Assembly (NCBI GenBank): GCA_946894095.1
Contig: OX335649.1
Coordinates: forward strand, 17,998,001-18,062,000
Direction of reading: 5' to 3'
Length of the DNA stretch: 64,000 nt
DNA from: Incurvaria masculella
Lineage: Eukaryota > Arthropoda > Insecta > Lepidoptera > Incurvariidae
In this document: piece after piece, positions 43,771 through 54,380 of the stretch
Position numbering within the stretch: the first letter of the stretch is position 1
Layout of the letters: the number at the start of each line of letters is the position of its first letter
Notes under the pieces: model-generated
Databases searched by the model: none
Told to the model about the DNA's origin: nothing
The model's input: the letters and a program-made list of their open reading frames with translations, nothing else
Position numbers and translations under genes: made by a program

Positions 43771-44315
43771 GGAGGTCACGACATTTTTGGTCACGATAAG
43801 GTAAATGGCTGAATCTGGGTTCACATGTTAGAGACCAACCCTCTGATGCTAAATATGTCGGTCTGCCTGCGCCAAGTGGTTGCGTTATCTAGATTGGCTA
43901 TTTAAAATCGATGTTTGTATGTACCTGCTGATGAATATACTGATTGTCTGAACATATTGATACCTATTAATTATAAAATAATAACCAGTCGGTTTTTTAT
44001 TAAATGCTTAAATATACCTAAACTTATGTCTGTAACCTAAATCGCCTACAACTACGAAACGGAACCAAAGATTTGTTCAGTTTTGGTATTACAAAGTAAC
44101 TATGTAATGATACTTTCATGTTGCATTATTTGCAACCATTTACCTTATCGTATATTTTTCTTGTAACGATAACTACTTTTTCAGGCGCCTTATCTAGGTA
44201 ACGCAACCACTTGGCGCAGGTAGACTGTCACATTTAGCTTCAGAGGGTTGGTCTTTATCCCGTGAACCCAGTTTCAGCCATTTACGTTATCGTTACAATT
44301 TTTGTCGCGACCTCC
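43771..44315. mobile_element. Foldback/MITE with ~124-bp arms
   Basis: Arms 43771-43893 and 44191-44315 are inverted repeats with modest divergence (GAGACCAACCCTCTGA, GCGCCAAGTGGTTGCG). The ~300-bp loop is AT-rich and non-coding. A piece of the same end (CCGGGAGGTTACGATATTTT) is at 62746-62800. Confidence 0.85.
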
Positions 44316-44422
44316 TAGTCTATAGAAGTAACCGAAACTAATTTGCATGTTGGAGGCGGCGGCGTAGCCACTTTGACATACCAAATCGGCAGCGCTTGCG
44401 AGTGAGTTCGCTTACTACGGCA

Positions 44423-44588
44423 GAGGGGTTACCATGGTAAATTAACTATCCGGGTGAACATGTAAATGAGTGATTACATCGGACGTTGCTCTTCGTACCA
44501 TGTTAACTGGTACATTTCAGTTCACTTGGCCTAATAACTAAATTGCCTGTTCAGTTCGCCCGGCAGGTTCATTTTCCATGGTAACCCC
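44423..44588. mobile_element. Small palindromic MITE, family B copy 1
   Basis: AGGGGTTACCATGG ... CCATGGTAACCCCT ends, with GGGTGAACA and TGTTCAGTTCGCCC inside. 166 bp. A second copy is at 53478-53642. Confidence 0.75.
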
Positions 44589-45610
44589 TCTGATTTTCTT
44601 GAATTGCAACGACGCAAGCGAACTAACTATGTAAAGTTATACGTTTCCACTAACTCGTGGCTACTCTGCCGCCATACGCCATCTGTGGTTGGTGTCATAG
44701 CATGACAGTAGTGTGGTTTTTCAAGGCCAATTCCATACGAAAATATGCCTATTGCATACACCGGGAATCCCATGCAAGCCATATCACTTCCAAACTTATA
44801 AGTTTGCAAATATATTAAAATTATGTTCCTACTTTACGTGAACATACGCAACGTTCGCCACCGGCAATTACGGACACTGCGGTGCCCAATAAAGTTTCAT
44901 CGAGTATTTCGACTTCATAAAACTCGCACTTTGATCTAAACTCGACCGCAAAGAATCTCCCAAAGATGCCTAGCCGTAAACGCTCAATACCACCTCAAAA
45001 TGGGTCAACGATCAGACGGAAATAACATCATCTAGCCTTGAACCAAATAAACCTTTTTTTTATCCATTAATATCATTCATGGCCCTTTCGGCCTCAACGA
45101 TTGCATCACCTCTTAATTATGCGCCCATGCAATTTACATTACCACGGAGCGGAATCGATGCCGACTTGATGATATGACATTAAGGTCTTCTTGCTGTCGA
45201 GTTAAGGTTCATCTTCCGCCATTACAGCGCACCGCTTGTGTACATCCGAGCCGTGGGAAAAGATGATCAGCACCGCCTACTGCAAAATACTTTTGATGGA
45301 GCATCGCGTACGATCGATCGATAAGTTGAGTAAGCTTTGGTAGAGGAGTGTTTTGATGTGACCGGCTTCTTTATAATCCGGTATTCTACAGAATATCCAG
45401 GCATTATAAAACAGTATCATTTATTTCATGCTTTACCTAGGCTTCTACCGGGCGGTTTTAAACATAATACAAAACATAATACAAAAACGTGTAGTAGATC
45501 ACATTAGATGAATCAACATAGAACAAAAATAATGACCAAATATTTCCTGTTTGACAGAATATATAAAACATTTCCTAGACCAACCCGGTACATATTGTAT
45601 AAATTGTTTC
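44589..45610. other. No gene seen
   Basis: No exon or shared repeat recognised. Confidence 0.35.
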
Positions 45611-45712
45611 ATGTAAATGGACATGGATGGCTAATACCACACCTACTGTCACGATATAAGCCCAACGCGCCTCATGGTAACTAGAAGCCATGCCAGGACC
45701 TTCCTTACATTT
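45611..45712 (-). mobile_element. SINE tail fragment (minus)
   Basis: GGACATGGATGGCTAATACC, GCCATGCCAGGACCTTCC. The rest is missing. Confidence 0.7.
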
Positions 45713-45871
45713 CAGTTGGATCGCTTGTATTATTTTTGCGTGCTCGATACGTGCCGGAACCCTGAGTGGGTTCCGGCACGTATCGTACGTACGTACGCAC
45801 CCTAGGTATTCTATGCAATGACTGAATTAAAAACTTGGCCATTTCATGTTACTACTAATCCTGTTACTGCC

Positions 45872-46448
45872 TTAAGGCGGCCCATCCCGCTCAACTCCCC
45901 ATACAAAAGGGGAAAGAAGATCACGTCCATATTTCTTGTCAGAAATCCAATTTTTTTCTCAAAATAGCTTTATTTGATTGAACTAGATGTCTGATGACCG
46001 CTGGCATTGTAAAATTGTGCTTGGTTTTTTAGTTATGAGGTCCGAAAGTTCGAATTTTTCGCGCGTTTTATGCAATAACTTTGGAGATAGATTACGCAAT
46101 GATAAAGTAAGAATATCTTAAAAAGATTAGTCAACAGACATAGCTTATTTAATTAAGATTTATAATCTATTTGGTTTTTGTTAGATATTTGACTACACCG
46201 GTCGTGGTTTACTTTTAGCTATAAGTCGTTTCGTAATTAAAACTTTCGTCTAAGATTTACGAAATCATACACTATACACATTGTCTTTTTTGTGGACATG
46301 TTGCATCTTCCTCATCACGGAGCCTGTCTTTTTCTTTTAAACAGAGAAGGTCCCAGAGCGCAACAGCACGGTTTTATACCGTGTGTCACGTCTTGGCGTG
46401 CTCGGGTGCCCGCGATTGAGTTAGTGCCGCCGGGTTGGGCCACCTTAA
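45872..46448. mobile_element. TTAA-flanked MITE, copy 2 (inverted)
   Basis: Same family as 20053-20595 in the other orientation, bounded by TTAA. Interior includes the ACATTGTCTTTTTTGTGGAC block. Confidence 0.85.
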
Positions 46449-46764
46449 GAGTGGATCTTGGCAAAAATTGCATTCCTCCACACTTGAGCTCGTACGATTA
46501 AGTAAGCATTACGAAAAAACCTTCCGCTTGGTAAGCCGACTGTTCCATTAGCACGTTGTCGGATTGTTTCGTGTTTGGAAACAGACTTTGCTTGGAGATG
46601 ACACGAAATTGCGGTGACAAATAATTATCTTTTGTCCATTTTAGGGACCCAGTGCCTCTGCCAAGCCAGAAAATTCAGGGAAAAAGCTGAAAGCTCGAGC
46701 GAGCGCCTCCGTTTCATATTGGGCATTTTTTCGTATGTCAGGCTGTTCTCCTCTACAGAGCCGG

Positions 46765-47103
46765 TAGTCTAAGTTGTCACCTAAATTGGCGTTACGGCAA
46801 ACCGATCGACTGGCGTTTTCAAATGTATGGAGAAATTGAAGAGCGCGCGCAGCGGGCGTTAAGCGAACTAACATTTGCGAGTCCGAGCTTGATTTGACAG
46901 CTTACTCAACGTTGCCGTAAATACGTCGACGTTGCCGTTTACGTCCACTCCGCGTTTTCATACAAATCGGAAGTCCGCGTTTGACTTTGACAGCTTGAAG
47001 AAGTAAAACCACAGAATATCTTGCAAAAATTTGTATGGAGTTTGGAGAAAACGCCAGTCGATCGGTTTGCCGTAAACGCCAATTTAGGTGAGAACTCAGA
47101 CTG
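46765..47103. mobile_element. TIR MITE family A, copy 2
   Basis: Complete copy; left end GTCTAAGTTGTCACCTAAAT, right end reversed GTCTGAGTTCTCACCTAAAT. Separated by about 15 bp (CCACTCAGAGCCGGTA) from copy 3. Confidence 0.85.
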
Positions 47104-47118
47104 ACCACTCAGAGCCGG

Positions 47119-47456
47119 TAGTCTCAGTTGTCACCGAAATTGGCGTTACGGCAAACCGATCGACTGGCGTTTTCAAATGTATGGAGAAATTGAAGAGCGC
47201 GCGCGGCGGGCGTTAAGCGAACTAACATTTGCGAGTCCGAGCTTGATTTGACAGCTTACTCAACGTTGCCGTAAATACGTCGACGTTGCCGTTTACGTCC
47301 ACTCCGCGTTTTCATACAAAACGGAAGTCCGCGTTTGAGTTTGACAGCTTGAAGAAGTAAAACCACAGAATATCTAGTAAAAACTTGTATGGAGTTTGGA
47401 GAAAACGCCAGTCGATCGGTTTGCCGTAACGCCAATTTAGGTGAGAACTCAGACTG
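47119..47456. mobile_element. TIR MITE family A, copy 3
   Basis: Nearly identical to copy 2 and in the same orientation; the shared flank CAGAGCCGGTAGTCT suggests tandem duplication of element plus flank rather than two insertions. Confidence 0.85.
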
Positions 47457-47973
47457 CCCACTCTGGTCGCATTTCTCAACCGATCCTCGTAATTTTTTGG
47501 AACAGGTTCGATAATAATATAGATTTTTTAGCCAAGCAAGTTTAAAACAATTTTGAAAAATGTTCAGAAATGTCAAATGTTTGAAAGACAGACTCGCGAG
47601 GTCTGCAGCTCAGAGAGCCTCTAGTACGTAGAGCTGCTTGTTTCAACATGCCAACCAAAACACAACACACTGATGCATGTAAGCGAGTAAGCGTGTACAA
47701 CAAAAGAAATATCTAAGATAGTTAAGAAATTAACATAAAAAATCGCTATTAGAGGAGGTCTGAGGATCCGACCCACCTTTTCATCTTCACAGTAAGAAAA
47801 CTATTTAATAGAAAGCTTTTCCTGGACGTCATAAAGACACATAAGCCCAATAAAAACCGCCAGTACCTACGGCCGAGTGCAAGGAAAATGTCACACATCT
47901 GCTTTCTACATTGGCGACGCAATAAACTGCAGCCGAGACGGGCGATAGGCCGCTCCGAAGCAGCTTAGAGTGG
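47457..47973. other. Sequence between MITE copies
   Basis: No gene or repeat recognised. Confidence 0.3.
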
Positions 47974-48333
47974 TGATTCTGAGTTCTCACCTAAATGGGC
48001 GTTTACGAAACTTCGAAGTTACGTCAAAACGTCAAACCCCATACGAATGTTTACTACTTATTCTGTGATTTCAAGTTGTCAAAGTCAAACTCGAACTTCC
48101 GACTTGTATGAAAACGCGGAGTCGGCGTAAACGGCAACTTCGACGTATTTACGCCGATGGTGAGTGAGCTGTCAAATCAAACTCGGACTCACAAATGTTA
48201 GGTTAGGTTAGGTTAGGATAGGTTAGGTTAGGTTAACGCCCACTGCGCGCGCTCCTCAATTTCTCCATACATTTGAAAACGCCAGCCGATCGGTTCGGCG
48301 TAAACGCCAATTTAGTTGACAACTGGGACTACG
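47974..48333. mobile_element. TIR MITE family A, copy 4 (inverted)
   Basis: Opposite orientation. It carries an expanded GTTAG array at 48198-48232 where the other copies have a single GTTAG. Confidence 0.85.
48198..48232 (+). repeat. (TTAGG)n array inside a MITE
   Basis: Seven TTAGG-type units (one ATAGG). Copies 1-3 of the MITE have ATGTTAGTTCGCTTAACGCCC at this place, read on the same strand; the array replaces TTCGC. Confidence 0.85.
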
Positions 48334-48534
48334 GGCTCTGCAAGCGAGTACGGACCGTACATTCCGAGGGATCACTTTCTCCGAGACAATGCGGAGCATT
48401 CATCGCGGGTAATCGACAGCTCCGATCTACATGCGCTTCAAGGAAGAAGGGTGAGCTTAGCGCCGCCCGCACTGAGCAACGCTTATTGGCAACACGTGCT
48501 CTCCTAAGTTGCAACTATCAATACGACTTGGCGA

Positions 48535-49176
48535 TTATACACATACTAGCGGCCCGCTCCGGCTTCGCACGGGTATGAAATATATCTGAATGGCTCCCGC
48601 CGCCCCGTCCGGCCGGTACCGCCGCAAACGCTACGTCCCGCAATTTTTAAATCTGTAATATCTTCGAAAATATTTATTTAATCATATGCTGTAATGGGCC
48701 ATATAGATCTATATTAAATCAACAATGTATTAAGATATTTAATTGGATAAGGATTAATGCTGTATTGGTTAAAATCGCTTTGAAAATTAGCCATAATTTG
48801 TCGTAAAAAGTAAATGACAATAAAATGTTATTGTGGGATATCCATAAGAGATAGAAATATACCATCGCGGAGTTTACTGTAGACCTTTTCAATGTGTACA
48901 ATACTTAGTACATTATTTTGATAAATCTCGTAGGGTTCAGCCTGCGTTTGCAATGTAAGCGAAAAAAAAAATATTTTTTACGACATCACATTAGAAACCT
49001 CAAAAATAACAGTACTTCTCCACTATTTAAAGCATGTTATTATACATATAAGCCTTCCTCTTCAATCACTCTATCTATTAAAAAAAACCGCATCAAAATC
49101 CGATGCTTAGTTTTAAAGATTTAAGCATACATGGGGATATAGGGACAGAGAAAGCGACTTTGTTTTATACTATGTA
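48535..49176 (+). mobile_element. Moth repeat family C (LINE-type 3' end), copy 1
   Basis: Begins near GCGGCCCGCTCCGGCTTCGC and ends GCGACTTTGTTTTATACTATG. Shares CCGCATCAAAATCCG, GGGATATAGGGACAGAGAAA with 49183-49696 and 59868-60120. Non-coding. Confidence 0.65.
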
Positions 49177-49182
49177 GTGATT

Positions 49183-49696
49183 TGACAAATCTCGTAGGGT
49201 TCAGCCTGCGTTTGTAATGTAAGCGGAAAAATGATTTTTTAAGCTATTGCATAGCTTCTATCGAGGGCCTTGAGCGCGGGGACCGAATCCAGAAATTCCG
49301 TAACGAAAAAATACCTCACGCTCCCCACTCCGACGGGCACGGAGGTGTGTGCCGGTAGTGCTACTTCACACCAGGGGGAGCGGGGCCGGGGGCGGCGGCG
49401 GGAGCGGCGGCGGGGGCGGGCCGGCATAACTTGATACAAAATGCTATGCAATAGCTTTACCGCGGCAGTCCCCGAGTGCCACACGTCTTTTTTTATGACA
49501 TCACATTGGAAACCTCAAAAATAACAGTATTTCTCCACTATTTAATGGATGTTATTATACATATAAACCTTCCTCTTTAATTACTCTATCTATTAAAAAA
49601 AACCGCATCAAAATCCGTTGCGTAGTTTTAAAGATTTAAGCGAACATGGGGATATAGGGACAGAGAAAGCGACTTTGTTTTATACTATGTAGTGAT
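49183..49696 (+). mobile_element. Repeat family C, copy 2 with GC-rich insert
   Basis: Repeats GGTTCAGCCTGCGTTTG right after copy 1, then a ~260-bp GC-rich block (49235-49489) framed by AGCTATTGCATAGC and GCTATGCAATAGC, then the family end. The block has open frames but no recognisable protein. Confidence 0.65.
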
Positions 49697-50330
49697 TTCA
49701 CACTGTCGTGAAGTCACGACAAATCTAAAATTTAAAAATTTTAAGAATTGCTTTATCTGTCCATTGGCCAAGGCGCGCAATTGTGCACGGCGATTGCCAA
49801 TCGTTTTCCAGGCCCTAACGTTTCCCTACAGCTAAACGTTGTCAGATTTTAAGGCGCTAGGACTAGCCAACTACTCGCGCCATACAAATGCACTTTTTAA
49901 CAAATGTAATAATATGTAGTGAAACGCTTCAGCAAATCCAAATAGAACTCCAGACTGATAATGGATTGTTAATATTTTTTGATTCCATCATTTATTTAAA
50001 TAATAATAAAAATAAAAAAGTTGATTTTTCTCATTATAAATCTGAAAGTAATTCGATTTCTAGATATAAGCAAAAACAGCATATATGCATAAACAAAACA
50101 TTCCATTTGCTTTTAGATTTCTACATTTAGTAAAAAAAGTTCGGAAATGGACACCGTTTCCGCAATGTATTTTGTATAGAAAAAGGAAACATACATTAAC
50201 GAAAATAGGTTGATTCCTAGACAAGGAATCATATATTGTAAGAATGACACTTATAATCGTCAGACTTAGTTAGTTAACTTGGGGTGCCTCGTCTAACTTT
50301 GCGATTTGGCTAGTACCAGGGCCTTAATAT
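49697..50330. other. No gene seen
   Basis: AT-rich; ORFs look random. Confidence 0.35.
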
Positions 50331-51147
50331 ATTTTTATATCACTTGAGAAAGCTTCATTCCATGTCCGTATGTTTTGATTCTTTTGTAAATATGTATCTG
50401 CATTTTTCAGTAAAAAAAAAACGAAAATGTACGTAAAACCAGACAACTTATTTCCAATGTTTATTAGCCAATATTTTCCAATATAAAAGGTATATTAAAA
50501 AATTAAAACATACAGACATATATTTTAGAATGTACGATTTCAAAAACTGTTAACATGGAAACAGTTATCGCCCGTAGTATGGGAAATTGAAAGGGTAACG
50601 ATTCTCTTAAGGCTCTTTAGATACGACGACCGTTGGGGTAACCGTGTCCTGCACTGGCGGCTGTGGACAGGCAAACGGAATGTGGGAAGACCACCCGCCA
50701 GATGGGACGACGACATCAAGTGCGTCGGCGGAGTGCAGTGGTTCCGTACCGCTGAGTGCCAGGAGGACTGGAGAAAAATTGTAGAAGCGAATTTTCAGCA
50801 GTAAACGCAAACACGCCGACTGACTGAGATACTGTCGCCTAGTTCAGTATGTTTGATGACTTCCAGGTGACCATACATTCGTTCTTGAATCTTAGAAGGA
50901 AGAAAACGTTTGGAGCCCCTTAAGAGAGTCGTTACCCTATCAATACCCCACATTACGGGCGATATTGTTAAGTTTAAATTTTCTACCTTTATAGCTTTCA
51001 TATTGGAAAATATCTGCTAATAAACTTTGGAAAAACGTTGCCTTTTTTAGGTTTATTTTTGATATTTTTTTTACTGAAAAGTACAGATATTTACAAAATA
51101 ATAACAACATACGGACCTAGAATGATGCTTTGTCAAGTGATATAATA
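50331..51147. mobile_element. Large foldback element with LINE tail in its loop
   Basis: Left arm about 50331-50616, right arm about 50919-51147, inverted copies (TATCACTTGAGAAAGC vs GCTTTGTCAAGTGATA; ATCGCCCGTA vs TACGGGCGAT; GTAACGATTCTCTTAAGG vs CCTTAAGAGAGTCGTTAC). The loop contains a LINE C-terminal fragment. Confidence 0.75.
50631..50804 (+). pseudogene. LINE ORF2 last 57 codons
   Basis: RWGNRVLHWRLWTGKRNVGR then PPARWDDDIKCVGG and EDWRKIVEANFQQ-stop: the C-terminal tail common to RTE/R1-like LINEs. Another copy at 61718-61831. Confidence 0.75.
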
Positions 51148-51299
51148 TTGATTCAAATCTGACAACGTTTAGGGGTAGAGAAACGTTAGGGGCTGGAAGA
51201 CGATTTCGCTAATGGCAGTCGCCGTGCACAATTTTGCCTTGGCCAATGGACAAAGAATGCAATTCTGAAGATTTCCTATGACTTGACGACAGCCTTGAG

Positions 51300-51692
51300 G
51301 TGGGCCCGTAAGCATCTGAAAATCATGCTCCCCATAGAAACGTAGTTTACTAATCATTTGAAAACCACTGTTCCAATTTGCTTGATACTTGGGATTTAAT
51401 ATCAAGAAACAAGCTTCTATGTCTGCACGTGTTTGTCTTTTCGAAAAATGTATCCTGTGTCACACAACAGAGAAAAGAAAATTTGTATGAACATTTTCTT
51501 TTGCCTGTTATTTGAACTGATTTAGATTTTTCAGGAAAACAAAAACATGCAGACACAGATATTTATGGTAGAATATTAGAATATTAGATATTAGAATATT
51601 AGAATATTAGATACCAAATATCAAGCAAATTGGAACAGCGTTTTTCACATGATTAGTAAACTACGTTTGTATGGGGAACAGAGCTTACGGGC
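51300..51692. mobile_element. Foldback element, ~90-bp arms
   Basis: GCCCGTAAGC...CTTGATACTTGGG at 51304-51393 is mirrored at 51605-51692 (AAATATCAAGCAAATTGGAA, GGGGAACAGAGCTTACGGGC). A short ATTAGAAT tandem run (51570-51612) lies inside. Related single arms occur near 54970-55040 and 58600-58640. Confidence 0.75.
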
Positions 51693-53477
51693 CGTTCTTA
51701 AGTCCTCAGAAACACGATTACCGTATTTCGTATCACAATATGAACTCAGAGGATCCAAACGTGCATAAAGACCACCCACAGTCGCGAGCCTATGAAACCT
51801 GACGCTTCAGCAGTGCGAAGGTCTTAAATGAAGCCACTTGGGCGGCACATCTCGCGCTCATGCGGGCATCAGAAGCGGAATGTTGTCGACGCAGCGTCTC
51901 GCGGCGGCGGCGACTGGAATGCGCCGGCGCATTAGCCGAGGAATCCTATTAAATCGCCACGCCATTTATTCCGCAATCACATTTTAAAGCTCGCCAGTTT
52001 AGCCGGCGGGTTACCGGCACATAAATTCTGAAATTGATCTCGCGAAAGGCTTTCCTCGTGGCGCGAGCAATAACCTTTTATGCTTCTTTAGACGAGACGT
52101 CTTAATGGCTTTGTTTAATTATGATCCAATTTCATTAAGCAACCTTAACTGCTTCGTGCGAAACATCAGTGGTATTTAAGTAGACTAGGAAGCATACCAC
52201 AATCGCTAAAAAGTACAAGTCGGCAATGATTTATAAAATCCCAATATTCTCATTCTTGCAAGAAAGCAAAATTCTACAAACGTAGACAACGTTTTCGACT
52301 GTGTAGAAACAAAACCGACTCTATACTATGAAACACTGCTGAGCCAAAATAAACCTCGACGATATGTGTGCATTTGTATTGAGTTAGTTTGAACGACTTG
52401 GCTAATGGTGTGGCGCCGCCATAAAACTGACGATATAAACCCGAGACTGTAAGCGTGGGAGTACGGGACCGCTACGGAGAGATTACTGCAAGTAATTGTG
52501 GTTTGAGAGATATCACTCGAGGAACCAAAAACATCTGAGCGATTTGGCGTAAACATGTTCAAAATACGTAAATTATTTGCCACACATTCGTTTTGAAGAA
52601 GAACTATTGGTCTCGAACATAGCTACAAAATGTAGCCGCCATTCGCGGTGTAGGATGTGAAATGTTCGTTCACTGTGTAGGTGCGTCGTCGTTTTACTGG
52701 AGTTGAGTACTGACTGGCCATCGGCGGAAGAGGCAAGTGACTTCCAAATACGCCCGCCAGGTCGCGTACCAAGCTCGCCACCATAGCCATTCAACCCAAT
52801 GTTTTCACTTGAAAATCTTGCCTGAGCTATCACAGCTGGGGATAGCTCTGACATCGGGCCATATCTGACTAGTGACTAGGGCTTCTATCCTTACAAGTCA
52901 GAATTAAAACGCGATCCGATAAAACTAAGGAGTTATGTACCCTATCCACATTTTCTAACCAAAGGGGAAGTGGGTGACTGACAGGTGTAACAGGCTCCAA
53001 TAATCCTTGTGACACAGATTATAAATGTCAGTTGCCACGTAAACAAAGCATATTGCGGGCCAAAACCAAGTGTGTGATTGCCAAAAGTCCAATCCACCAA
53101 CCTGATGTGAAGCCTTTAAAGAAGAGCCATAACGATATTCCATCTGAAATAGTGAAATGTTTTAAACAGCCAAAAGAAATGTTCACATCAAAGAGGTCAC
53201 CAACCGAAACCGTAGCGCACGTAATTAATGGCGAGTGTCGACGGATCACACGGAGACATGACTCCGGATCTCCGGAATCGGAGAACAATAAACAGCTGCG
53301 CCCGGCTAGCTGTTTGTGGAGACGCCGGAAGTTGGCCGCCCGCTCCAGAACTGAACCACCTGCTCCATAACGCAAACGCCATCACTACAGAAGTTAAATA
53401 TACTATCGCCGCCATAGAAGTGGACAGGCAGATAATTAGTGCTTAGGTAGTGAGTACTGCAATGAATAATTGGTGAC
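51693..53477. other. No gene recognised; open frames at 53028-53400
   Basis: 51840-52200 is moderately GC-rich. At 53032-53370 the plus strand is open (KPLKKSHNDIPSEIVKCF, EMFTSKRSPTETVAHV) and the minus strand too. No homology, start context or splice evidence decides. Could be a transposon gag scrap. Confidence 0.3.
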
Positions 53478-53642
53478 ATGGGGAGTTACCATGGCGTTCT
53501 CTCAAATGGCGTGTTATTCGGCCAAGCGAAATGAAACTTACCAATTAGCATGGTACGAAATGCAACTAAACGTCAGATTTAATCAATCACTTGCCTGTTC
53601 ACCCGGTGAGTTAATTTACCATGGCATTCCCCTGTGCTTAGC
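53478..53642. mobile_element. Small palindromic MITE, family B copy 2
   Basis: GGGGAGTTACCATGG ... CCATGGCATTCCCC; interior CTGTTCACCCGGTGAG as in copy 1 at 44423. Confidence 0.7.
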
Positions 53643-54020
53643 TGGTTGGTGAATAGACACCAATTTGATAGACACTTACATAGTATCTCTTTGCAAGCTG
53701 GTTCGTTAGGTTGATATTTTTCTACGACTCGTTAAAAAATACACTGCCGATATAAAATTCGTTCGCAAGGATCCAAGAAGCGTTCTTTTCGTTGACAATA
53801 TGATTCTAGTTTGCAGATGTTTCCAACTAAACGATCCACGAAAAAAAAAACCTATGAATATTATCAGTCCATGGATCAATGTCAGTCCACCCTGTCTTTT
53901 TGAACGCGTGAGGAATTTTAGAAGCAAAACAGTTCTAAATATATGTATTGATCTTAAAATTACTTGGCCTACTATTTATTCTGAGCTATAACTTTATTGG
54001 CTCATTTACACACATTAGAG

Positions 54021-54380
54021 CGGCTCATAGCTCAGGGGAGCGTGGACTTGCCTTTCATGCCAGGGGTCAGGGTTTCAAATCCCGGCCCAGCTTATGCACC
54101 ACTTTCTTTCTCTTTATGAGTTGGATAAGAGCATTTCGTTACGAATGCGAGCCATTCCATGGTTCAAAACCATGTAACATCTTAGGTTCTCTTCCCCTAT
54201 TAGGTGGTAGGGTTAAATCCGACCGTCGCATTGGATGAAAAGATTGTTGATGGTTTTCATCTAGTTGAATGCAGCCGTGCTCATAAATAAAAGGTCCGGG
54301 CATGACACCTAAACCCTTGGGGGGTGCGGTGTGTTGGGCTAATGTAATGACGGTGGGTGTGGTATTAGCCCTCCATGGTG
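54021..54380 (+). mobile_element. SINE with tRNA-like head
   Basis: Head CATAGCTCAGGGGAG ... GGTTTCAAATCCC, then the family body and end (TATTAGCCCTCCATGG). A tail lost. Confidence 0.8.

Noticed and set aside
53028..53446. Open frames on both strands
   Set aside because: Overlapping frames on both strands and no splice or homology evidence; left unassigned.
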